NCBI GenBank assembly: GCA_947088865.1
Contig: CAMUHY010000016.1
Location: 1-64,000, forward strand
Direction: 5' to 3'
DNA from: an uncultured Eubacterium sp.
GTDB lineage: Bacteria > Bacillota > Clostridia > Lachnospirales > Lachnospiraceae
Length of the DNA stretch: 64,000 bases
The notes beneath the pieces were generated by a model. It was not told the origin of the DNA, made no database searches, and saw only the letters and a list, made by a program, of their open reading frames with translations. The translations under genes and the position numbers were made by a program. Below, piece after piece: positions 8,384-15,957 of this stretch; within the stretch, counting starts at the first letter, position 1, and every line of letters starts with the position of its first letter.

Positions 8384-9580
8384 ATGAACATACCATTTTC
8401 ACCACCAGATATTACAGAAGAAGAAGTTGAAGCGGTAGCTGAAGTTTTGAGGTCAGGCTGGATAACAACTGGACCTAAAACAAAAGAGTTAGAAAGGCAA
8501 ATAGCACAATTTTGCCACACATCAAAGGCCGTTTGTATGAATTCTGCAACGGCATGTATGGAAATGACATTGCGAATTTTCGGCATAGGACCAGGTGATG
8601 AGGTTATTGTGCCAGCATATACGTACACTGCTTCCGCCAGCGTGGTTTGCCACGTTGGCGCAGTGCTTAAATTGGTTGATGTATCTAAAGATTCTCTCCA
8701 TATGGATTATGCTGCCCTAGAAAATATGATAACAGATAAAACAAAAGCCATTATACCTGTTGATATTGGAGGGATAATGGAAGATTATGCTGCTATTAGA
8801 AAAATCGTAATGTCGAAAAAAGCGATATTTAAGCCTGCCAATAAATTGCAGGAAGCGCTTGGACATGTCCTGATTCTTGCGGATTCGGCACATGGTTTTG
8901 GCGCAGTGCGAAATGGTAAAATGAGCGGTGAATGTGCTGATTTTACAAGTTTTTCCTTTCATGCAGTCAAAAATTTTACTACCGCAGAAGGCGGAGGCTT
9001 AGTGTGGAGAGATATTGAACAGGTAGATAATGAAGCGTTGTATCGCAAATTTATGCTTCTTACTTTACATGGGCAGTCAAAAGATGCATTAGCAAAGACA
9101 AATCTTGGCGCATGGGAGTATGATATTGTTGGAACATATTATAAGTGCAATATGACGGATATTATGGCAGCAATAGGATTAATACAGATGAAACGGTATC
9201 CGAAGATGCTTGCGCGCAGAAGACAAATTATAGAACGCTATACATCTGGAATAGAATCAAAAAATGTAGCGATTGTCAATCATTATACAGAGGAATATCA
9301 GTCTAGCGGACATCTTTATATGGTTAGACTTCTAGGACAGGCGGAATCCTATCGAAATGAAGTAATACGCCAAATGGCTGAGGCTGGAGTTGCCACAAAT
9401 GTACATTATAAGCCGCTTCCTATGCACACAGCTTACAAGGAAATGGGTTTTGATATAAAAGATTACCCAAATGCTTATGCGATGTATTGCAATGAGATAA
9501 CACTTCCTCTAAATACTTGTCTTACGGATGAGCAGGTAGAATATGTTATTGATACATTTAATGAGGTTATAAGCAAGTAG
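8384..9580 (+). CDS. DegT/DnrJ/EryC1/StrS sugar aminotransferase
   Basis: A 398-residue PLP enzyme of the family that transaminates nucleotide-linked keto-sugars. It starts with the family signature FSPPDITEEEVEAVAEVLRSGW. The PLP lysine is Lys196 in SFHAVKNFTTAEGGG. The C-terminal VHYKPLPMHTAYKEMG motif is also characteristic. It would supply an amino sugar for the glycan built by the following genes; the exact substrate is unknown. The last codons and stop lie inside a short R1 repeat copy, so the C-terminal residues ISK appear to be donated by the repeat. Confidence 0.92.
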   Translation: MNIPFSPPDITEEEVEAVAEVLRSGWITTGPKTKELERQIAQFCHTSKAVCMNSATACMEMTLRIFGIGPGDEVIVPAYTYTASASVVCHVGAVLKLVDVSKDSLHMDYAALENMITDKTKAIIPVDIGGIMEDYAAIRKIVMSKKAIFKPANKLQEALGHVLILADSAHGFGAVRNGKMSGECADFTSFSFHAVKNFTTAEGGGLVWRDIEQVDNEALYRKFMLLTLHGQSKDALAKTNLGAWEYDIVGTYYKCNMTDIMAAIGLIQMKRYPKMLARRRQIIERYTSGIESKNVAIVNHYTEEYQSSGHLYMVRLLGQAESYRNEVIRQMAEAGVATNVHYKPLPMHTAYKEMGFDIKDYPNAYAMYCNEITLPLNTCLTDEQVEYVIDTFNEVISK

Positions 9581-9608
9581 TAAAACAGATGGTGAATGTC
9601 TGTTTAAC
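9571..9608 (+). repeat. R1 interspersed repeat, copy b (overlaps a gene end)
   Basis: AAGCAAGTAGTAAAACAGAT followed by GGTGAATGTCTGTTTAAC. It includes the TAG stop codon of the aminotransferase. It aligns best with copy e at 51415, which shares the preceding GAGGTTAT. Confidence 0.7.
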
Positions 9609-9752
9609 GAAGATGTTTTATATAAAATGGTTATAAGTTGGACAACTTTAGGTATAAGATGTTTAAAAATAATATTATTGATAATGAAATAATGATAACA
9701 ATATATTTAAGATGCAAGTGAAGTTTGGTTGATGGCGGGATAGGAGGTTACA

Positions 9753-10448
9753 ATGAGATTAAAAGAATGGTCCCAGCTTCCGGATAAGATGCGAACAAAG
9801 GAAGTGCGAAAATATTATAATATTCTTATTAAGCATAGCGGTTGGTTTAAATTTAAACGAATTATGGATATTTTTGTGGCAAGTGTGATGCTTATTGTGT
9901 TAGCACTGCCTATGGCAGTAATAGCATTTTTTATAAAATGGGACTCAAAAGGTCCTATTCTTTTTAAGCAAAAAAGGGTAACACAATACGGAAGAATTTT
10001 TGAGATATATAAATTTAGAACAATGGTGGAAAATGCTGCCAGCATAGGCAGTCAAGTAACAGTAAAAAATGATGTGAGAATTACAAAAGTAGGAAAAGTT
10101 TTAAGAAAGTTTAGGATAGATGAGTTTCCGCAGGTGTTTAATATTATTAAAGGGGATATGACGCTTGTCGGAACACGTCCGGAAGTTATAAAATATGTAC
10201 AATGTTATACGCCTCAGATGTATGCCACATTGCTTTTGCCTGCTGGTCTTACTTCTAGGACAAGCATTGCCTATAAAGATGAGGAAAAACTGTTAAGTAA
10301 TGCTTCCAATGCGGATAAAGTATATATCCATGACATATTGCCTGTCAAAATGAAATATAACCTTGAAAGTTTAAGACATTTTGGTTTTACAGAGGATTGC
10401 AGTATACTTTGGGCTACATTTTTATCTGTTTTTAAGAAAGAAAGTTAA
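9753..10448 (+). CDS. Polyprenyl-phosphate sugar-1-phosphate transferase (priming enzyme)
   Basis: A 231-residue bacterial sugar transferase (WcaJ/PglC type catalytic domain) with one N-terminal membrane helix (about residues 40-61). The catalytic core is visible as FEIYKFRTM and FRIDEFPQVFNIIKGDMTLVGTRPE. It transfers a sugar-phosphate from UDP-sugar to undecaprenyl phosphate at the inner face of the membrane and so starts the synthesis of a surface polysaccharide or glycan. It lacks the extra N-terminal membrane domain of long WcaJ forms. GGAGG lies 5 bases before the start. It comes first among the glycosyltransferases, consistent with its priming role. Confidence 0.92.
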   Translation: MRLKEWSQLPDKMRTKEVRKYYNILIKHSGWFKFKRIMDIFVASVMLIVLALPMAVIAFFIKWDSKGPILFKQKRVTQYGRIFEIYKFRTMVENAASIGSQVTVKNDVRITKVGKVLRKFRIDEFPQVFNIIKGDMTLVGTRPEVIKYVQCYTPQMYATLLLPAGLTSRTSIAYKDEEKLLSNASNADKVYIHDILPVKMKYNLESLRHFGFTEDCSILWATFLSVFKKES

Positions 10449-10481
10449 AAATGCTTTGTAAGAAATGAGGAACAAAACGTT

Positions 10482-11225
10482 ATGGCAGAAATTAAAGGAA
10501 TGTTGTCTATCATTATGCCTGCCTATAATGAGGAAAAATTAATTTATAACAGTATTATGACAACGCTTGATGTGGTGCAGCAATTTACTGAAAAGCTTGA
10601 ATTGATAGTAGTAAATGATGGCAGCACGGACAATACTAAAAATGAAATTTTAAAAGCAAAAGAAAAGGATGAAAGAGTAAAAATCGTTAGTTCAAAAAAA
10701 AATCATGGGAAAGGCAGAGCAATTATCTCAGGTCTTACAGAGACCACAGGAGAGTATATTGCATTTCTTGATGCCGATTTAGAGCTGTTTCCAGACCAAT
10801 TAGAGGGCTATCTTCATGTAATGAAGGCAAAAAATTATGATGTGGTTATTGGCTGTAAATTTCACAAAGATTCTCAATTAAAATATCCATTTAAACGCAA
10901 AGTGATGAGTATAGGATATTATCTGATGTTAAGAGTATTATTCCATCTTAATGTAAAGGACACCCAAACCGGAATTAAATTGTTTAAGGCGAGCGCGTTA
11001 AAACCTGTTGCACATTTAATTCGTACATCAGGGTTTGCCTATGATGTAGAATTGTTAGTAGCGCTCAATAGAAGAGGCTTTACAATAAAACAGATGCCTG
11101 TTCATGTTGTTTATGTAAGAAAGAAAGATTCCAAAAGGATTGTATTGAAAGATATTGTAAAAGCTTTTAAAGATACATGGCTGATATTTGGAAGAACATA
11201 TATTAAACATTATTATGATTGTTAA
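10482..11225 (+). CDS. GT2 glycosyltransferase, polyprenyl-phosphate sugar synthase type
   Basis: A 247-residue GT-A enzyme. It has SIIMPAYNEEKLIYNSI at the start, the nucleotide-binding VVNDGSTDNT, and FLDADLE as the metal-binding DxD-like motif. Absence of C-terminal membrane helices and overall similarity to dolichyl-phosphate glucose/mannose synthases suggest that it makes a polyprenyl-phosphate-sugar donor for GT-C enzymes such as the YfhO and PIG-V-like proteins encoded further on. The sugar cannot be told from the sequence. GAGGA lies about 11 bases before the ATG. Confidence 0.88.
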   Translation: MAEIKGMLSIIMPAYNEEKLIYNSIMTTLDVVQQFTEKLELIVVNDGSTDNTKNEILKAKEKDERVKIVSSKKNHGKGRAIISGLTETTGEYIAFLDADLELFPDQLEGYLHVMKAKNYDVVIGCKFHKDSQLKYPFKRKVMSIGYYLMLRVLFHLNVKDTQTGIKLFKASALKPVAHLIRTSGFAYDVELLVALNRRGFTIKQMPVHVVYVRKKDSKRIVLKDIVKAFKDTWLIFGRTYIKHYYDC

Positions 11226-11232
11226 ATAAGTA

Positions 11233-11262
11233 TTTACAATTCCTGTAAGATGTGGGTATAAT
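11233..11262 (+). promoter_or_regulatory. Promoter candidate for the sigma-like gene
   Basis: TTTACA (11233-11238), an 18-base spacer and TATAAT (11257-11262). A short hairpin GTGAAAAA/TTTTTCAC follows at 11279-11299 in the leader. Confidence 0.5.
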
Positions 11263-11388
11263 AAAAGGTAAATTTTAGGTGAAAAATAAATTTTTCACAT
11301 ATAAACTTGTTTTTTGTGAGTAGTATATTTGAACATAAAACAATTGACTTTTATAGACTCACAGATAAATCAAGAATGGGGGATTGAA

Positions 11389-12783
11389 ATGAATGATAAC
11401 GACATAAAGCTGCTACAATTAATACAAGAAGTTAAAAAAGGCAATAAAGATGTCTATGATGAGATAAGCAATCTGATAATAGATGAGGTGTACAACCTTG
11501 TATCTTTTGTATACAAAAAAGAAGAGACTAGAAAAAAGTTAGCAAGACATGTTATCGTAAAAATCATACGTTCTATTGATGGATTTAATAGTGAAGCAAT
11601 GGACATTCATATGTGGATTGCTAGGTTTACTACAATAGAAATATATAGTGTATACAGCAAACAAAATGGTAATATTTTTAGTAAGACCAACCATAATTTA
11701 TCATATGAGTATAATTCCATAGAAGAAGATACTTTATTTCAAAGCTGTGCCGCAGAGTATAATCGTGCATTTATTGACATTGCAGAATTAAATAAAATTA
11801 ATGGAAAGATGTCTGCACTGACAAAAGCGCAAAAGATTATCTATGAAATGTTTTGTTATGAGTGTTTTTCTATTGATGAAATAGAAGATGTCCTTGAAGT
11901 TGACAGTACATATATTATTGACGCTATTGCAGGAATGAAAGAACAATTGTGCGCTTATCTGCCTCAGGAATCATTTGACAGTCAAGAGGATTTAAATAAC
12001 ATAGATACCATCAATCAAGCAGATAATGATATTGCAATAAGTGAGGAAGAAGCATACGAGTTAAATAATATATATAGCAATCATTCAAAAAGTAATCATT
12101 CAAAGTATTATACTTTGTTTTCTAAAAAGATTTCAAAAAAATCATTAATCAGCGCAGTCAGTTGCGCGGCAGTTATACTCTTAGCAGTTATAGTGGTAGT
12201 TGTTATATCAATAAGAGATAAAAATTCAGCTTCCAATGTTGCCAATTATGGTAAAATGTCCACACAAAGCACAACGTCAAAAACACAAAGGACAACGACT
12301 GCTGCCTCTACAAATACGAAAAAAGATGATGAATCAACAACACAGACAGAAGAGGAAACAGAATCACCATCTACAAAAAGTAGTTCTGGAAATAATCAAA
12401 GACCGACTTCAGGAAATAATACATATGTAAAACCATCATCAAATGTTCCAAATAATCCAACACAGGCGCCAACAAATAAACCGACAGATGGTGAACCAGA
12501 CGATACGACACCACCTGATGATGAGCCAGACGACACAACGCAGCCAAGTGATAATCCAGACGATACGACAAAACCAAGCGATGAACCAGATGACACGACA
12601 AAACCAAGTGATGAGCCAGATGACACGACAAAACCAAGTGATGAACCAGATGATACGACAAAACCAAGTGATAATCCAGACGATACCACAACACCAGACG
12701 ATAATCCAGATAATACACAAAAGCCAGATGATAACCCTGATAAAACCTCAAATGAGGATGATTCAACGCAAAACGAACATTGA
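11389..12783 (+). CDS. Membrane-tethered sigma-70-like protein with extracellular repeat tail
   Basis: 464 residues from the ATG at 11389 (GGGGGA site just upstream; a TTG 60 bases earlier has none). Residues 1-190 look like an ECF sigma factor: a helical region-2-like block (10-90), then a region-4-like block (142-190, TKAQKIIYEMFCYECFSIDE...). One membrane helix follows at about 252-275. The rest is a low-complexity Ser/Thr tail and eight EPDDTTKPSD-type repeats. Positive residues before the helix put the sigma-like part inside the cell and the tail outside. I infer a membrane-anchored regulator or a degenerate sigma domain used as a sensor; key promoter-recognition residues cannot be judged. 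It lies inside the glycan cluster and has its own promoter. Confidence 0.7.
   Translation: MNDNDIKLLQLIQEVKKGNKDVYDEISNLIIDEVYNLVSFVYKKEETRKKLARHVIVKIIRSIDGFNSEAMDIHMWIARFTTIEIYSVYSKQNGNIFSKTNHNLSYEYNSIEEDTLFQSCAAEYNRAFIDIAELNKINGKMSALTKAQKIIYEMFCYECFSIDEIEDVLEVDSTYIIDAIAGMKEQLCAYLPQESFDSQEDLNNIDTINQADNDIAISEEEAYELNNIYSNHSKSNHSKYYTLFSKKISKKSLISAVSCAAVILLAVIVVVVISIRDKNSASNVANYGKMSTQSTTSKTQRTTTAASTNTKKDDESTTQTEEETESPSTKSSSGNNQRPTSGNNTYVKPSSNVPNNPTQAPTNKPTDGEPDDTTPPDDEPDDTTQPSDNPDDTTKPSDEPDDTTKPSDEPDDTTKPSDEPDDTTKPSDNPDDTTTPDDNPDNTQKPDDNPDKTSNEDDSTQNEH
12493..12747 (+). repeat. 30-bp tandem repeats encoding a Pro/Asp/Thr tail
   Basis: Eight full 30-bp units starting at 12493 (GAACCAGACGATACGACACC type) plus a partial ninth. 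They encode ten-residue E/N-P-D-D-T-T-x-P-x-D units. Units four to six are almost identical, which points to recent expansion or gene conversion. They also create long but meaningless open frames on the other strand. Confidence 0.9.
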
Positions 12784-12824
12784 CTTTTAGCAAAGTAACA
12801 ATATAGCAATGGAGTAGAATAGCC

Positions 12825-15173
12825 ATGAAATGTATTATACTTGCAGGTGGTAGTGGAGATACACTGTGGCCATTATCAAGGAAAAATTATCCAAAACAGT
12901 TTATGAACATAAAAGATGGACGCTCAATGCTGCAGGAAACTGTTGTGAGGAATATGCCATTTTGTGATGAATTTTTGATTGTTACAAATGAAAATTATAG
13001 AAATATTGTCAATGGACAAATGAAAGTATTTCAAAGTCTTAAATATAGGCTTTTTATGGAAAGTACACCAAAGGGAACAGCCGCCGCTATTGTTTTAGCG
13101 ACCTTGTTTTGCAATCAATCAGAACTTGTATTTGTGGTAACATCAGACCATATTATTGAAAGCAATGAGTATAAAGAAACAATACTTCATGCAAAAGACC
13201 TTGCAAAAGAAGGATGTTTTGTTGCAATTGGAATAGAGCCAAAAAATTTTATGGATTATGATTTGATTGTCGCTTCAGGTAACAAAGTTTGTCATTTTAT
13301 TGAGCGAAAAGACTGTTGTCATGCTGTATTAGATACAGCAGAAAATAATTACTTGTGGAATAGCGGCATGTATGTATATAGAGCAGGTGACTTTGTTAAT
13401 TATGTAAAAGAATATGAAAAAGATTTATATAACACCTGTTTGCAGGCAAAAAGAAAAGTCTCTGCAATCCGAAGAGGTGTGACATTTAATGAGTATGTTA
13501 TGAAAGATATTCCAATAAAAAGTATAGAAACAATATTTTATAAGAATTTGGAATATATCAAGGTTGTAAAGGGTAAATTTATCTGGAAAGATATCGGAAA
13601 TGTTGCTGATTTAAGCGAGGCAAATGCCCTTTCACATACAGAAAATGTCATTTATAATAATTGCAGCAATACGACGGTTATTAACAGCGCAGAGCGTCAG
13701 TTAGTTGTATCTAACGGATTAAAAGATACAGTTGTCGTCAACACAGAAGATGCGGTTTATGTTTCATCCAGAGAAAATGTTGATGCGATAAAAGATATTA
13801 TTTGCGAAAATAAAGAAAAGTATAGTGCTTATTTTGATTATAATCGTTTGTCTTACCGTGAGTGGGGCATACATGAATTGCTTACACAAGAGGAGGGCTA
13901 TAAAGTAAAAAAAGTAACCGTCTTTCCTGGTATGAGCATGAATCTTCATCAGCATGAAATGAGAAGTGAACATTGGTCTGTGGTGGAGGGAACAGCAACG
14001 ATTACGTTGGGTCTTGAAACAAAAGATTATCATAAATACGAGTGTGTATTTGTACCCATAGGGACTATGCACAAGGTTGCTAATAAGACCGATAAAAATG
14101 TAGTTATTATAGAGGTTGGAATTGGAGAGACTGTATTAGAGAGCGACCTTGTAAAGATATACAATGACAGAAGCTCTGAGTTTAATTATGTTGTTGATAT
14201 TAACAGTCCAATTGTTAAATTAGACCCTGCATTTAAAGATTATTTGTGGGGAGGAACAAAGTTGCGGACTGTTTTTGGAAAGAAATGCGACTATGATATT
14301 ATTGCTGAAAGTTGGGAACTCTCAGCGCATCCAGATGGGCAAAGCCGCATTGCTTCTGGAAGGCATAGAGGTATGCTGTTTAATGATTATCTTTCCATTA
14401 TCGGTAAAGATGCTTTGGGATGGAAATGTCAAGCACAAGACCGCTTTCCGATATTAATTAAATTTATTGACGCCAAACAATCGTTATCAATACAGATTCA
14501 TCCAGACGACGAATACGCGCTTGAAAATGAAAACGAGTATGGAAAAAATGAGATGTGGTATGTGGTTGACTGTGAGCCTGATTCATACTTGTATTGCGGT
14601 CTTTCAAAAGATACAGATAAAGAAGAGATAGAGCAAAGAATTGCGGATAATACCATAACAGAAATATTGAATAAAATTGAGGTGAAAAAAGGCGATATTG
14701 TTATGGTGAAAGCTGGAACAATACACGCTATTGGAGCAGGTATTATCATATGTGAGATACAGCAAAATTCAAATAATACATACCGAATGTATGATTATGA
14801 TAGACGAGATAAATATGGCAACACAAGGGAACTCAATATTACGAAAGCGTTAGATGTTGTAGATACAAAAGCATATGTAAAAGATAGTGCCTGTGAAACG
14901 ATAATAGAAAACACGCCTGATTATGTAAAAGAACTTTTGGTGCAATGTAAATATTTTGAATGCTTTAAATATGAAGTGAAAAATGAAGTCAAAATTATGG
15001 TTGATGAATCTTCTTTTGTATCGTTTGTATTTATTGAAGGCAGTGGTTCTATCAAATTAGATGGCAGTGAGGAAATCATGGATTTTCAGGCAGGCGATAG
15101 TTTTTTTGTAAGCGCAGGAAAACGTGTTGTAGTAATTAAAGGACAGTCAACATGTATTATGACACATGTATAA
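12825..15173 (+). CDS. Three-domain mannose enzyme: GMP-like + cupin PMI + ManA
   Basis: A 782-residue fusion. Residues 1-340 resemble mannose-1-phosphate guanylyltransferase. 343-445 is the type II phosphomannose-isomerase cupin (NLHQHEMRSEHWSVVEGTA). 461-782 is a complete type I ManA (LDPAFKDYLWGG, the zinc-site segments QIHPDDEYA and GTIHAIG). Bacterial enzymes usually have the first two or the third alone. The nucleotidyltransferase signature GGSGTRLWPLSR reads GGSGDTLWPLSR (D12, T13), and the usual GYGYI loop reads DYDLI, so GDP-mannose synthesis by the first domain is doubtful. The ManA part looks intact and should interconvert fructose-6-P and mannose-6-P. GGAG lies about 10 bases upstream. 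Confidence 0.88.
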   Translation: MKCIILAGGSGDTLWPLSRKNYPKQFMNIKDGRSMLQETVVRNMPFCDEFLIVTNENYRNIVNGQMKVFQSLKYRLFMESTPKGTAAAIVLATLFCNQSELVFVVTSDHIIESNEYKETILHAKDLAKEGCFVAIGIEPKNFMDYDLIVASGNKVCHFIERKDCCHAVLDTAENNYLWNSGMYVYRAGDFVNYVKEYEKDLYNTCLQAKRKVSAIRRGVTFNEYVMKDIPIKSIETIFYKNLEYIKVVKGKFIWKDIGNVADLSEANALSHTENVIYNNCSNTTVINSAERQLVVSNGLKDTVVVNTEDAVYVSSRENVDAIKDIICENKEKYSAYFDYNRLSYREWGIHELLTQEEGYKVKKVTVFPGMSMNLHQHEMRSEHWSVVEGTATITLGLETKDYHKYECVFVPIGTMHKVANKTDKNVVIIEVGIGETVLESDLVKIYNDRSSEFNYVVDINSPIVKLDPAFKDYLWGGTKLRTVFGKKCDYDIIAESWELSAHPDGQSRIASGRHRGMLFNDYLSIIGKDALGWKCQAQDRFPILIKFIDAKQSLSIQIHPDDEYALENENEYGKNEMWYVVDCEPDSYLYCGLSKDTDKEEIEQRIADNTITEILNKIEVKKGDIVMVKAGTIHAIGAGIIICEIQQNSNNTYRMYDYDRRDKYGNTRELNITKALDVVDTKAYVKDSACETIIENTPDYVKELLVQCKYFECFKYEVKNEVKIMVDESSFVSFVFIEGSGSIKLDGSEEIMDFQAGDSFFVSAGKRVVVIKGQSTCIMTHV

Positions 15174-15294
15174 GTAGTGTATGAAATATAAAGAAGATAA
15201 TTTGCGCCTGTGGAGACAGTAAGGTGTAAGGTAAAAAAATGATTAGCTTTAGACAATGAGAAGTTTACAGTAAGTCATAGCGTGGAGATTAAAA

Positions 15295-15873
15295 ATGGAT
15301 AAAAACACAGATAGAGCATGGGCAATGCAGCATAAAGGTATCATTTATGCTGCATGTTTGATATTGATTCTTTTTTATTTGGTTAATATGTGGTGGCTTG
15401 TAACGCCAACTGTTGGAATAGAATATAGGATGTATTATATTACACATGAATTATCGGATTGGCCAGGATATGGCAAATTGTCCTACTCTTTAGGAACGAC
15501 AGAAATTTGTACAGGAAGATGGGATAAAGAGGGGAATCTTGTCGATTATATTGTTTGTATGAGAAAAGGAACAGGTTGGGAAAGAAATCAAGATAAGGGA
15601 AGTAAAAGTTGTGATAAAGAAAGTTTTATTTATTATATGCCAAAGGAATCATTGGACAGTGCAACATTGACGATACAGGTAAAAGATATATGGTGCAATA
15701 ATAATGAGGGGATTGGCGTATATGTAAATAATAAAAAAGTAGGTATGTTTAACACTTCTGGACAGCATAAATTTACAATAGAAAATTATAAAAAAGATGA
15801 GTTATTATGTGTAAAATTTGATACAGGAGACAATGAATTTCTTTTGTGGAGCGTATGTTTGGATAGTGTTTAA
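15295..15873 (+). CDS. Membrane-anchored protein of unknown function
   Basis: 192 residues: a short cytoplasmic start, one membrane helix (about 16-34, IIYAACLILILFYLVNMWWL) and an extracellular domain of about 150 residues that looks beta-rich, with several Trp/Tyr and four Cys residues. The pattern AWxxLSLDxxxLxxxVN seen in lectin-like modules is not clear enough for a name. The neighbouring YfhO gene follows after 84 bases. It may serve the same membrane glycan pathway, but this rests on position only. GTGGAG provides the ribosome site. Confidence 0.7.
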   Translation: MDKNTDRAWAMQHKGIIYAACLILILFYLVNMWWLVTPTVGIEYRMYYITHELSDWPGYGKLSYSLGTTEICTGRWDKEGNLVDYIVCMRKGTGWERNQDKGSKSCDKESFIYYMPKESLDSATLTIQVKDIWCNNNEGIGVYVNNKKVGMFNTSGQHKFTIENYKKDELLCVKFDTGDNEFLLWSVCLDSV

Positions 15874-15957
15874 TAAAACAGCAGAGCAAATGGCGCATAT
15901 TGGATGGATTATGATATTTTACAAAGGCTTTAATAATTATAAACAGAAAGGATTGGC

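Noticed and set aside
12371..12826. Long open frames on the minus strand across the repeat tail of the sigma-like gene
   Set aside because: The 30-bp period is a multiple of three and keeps several frames open. These frames have no ribosome site and encode low-complexity sequence.
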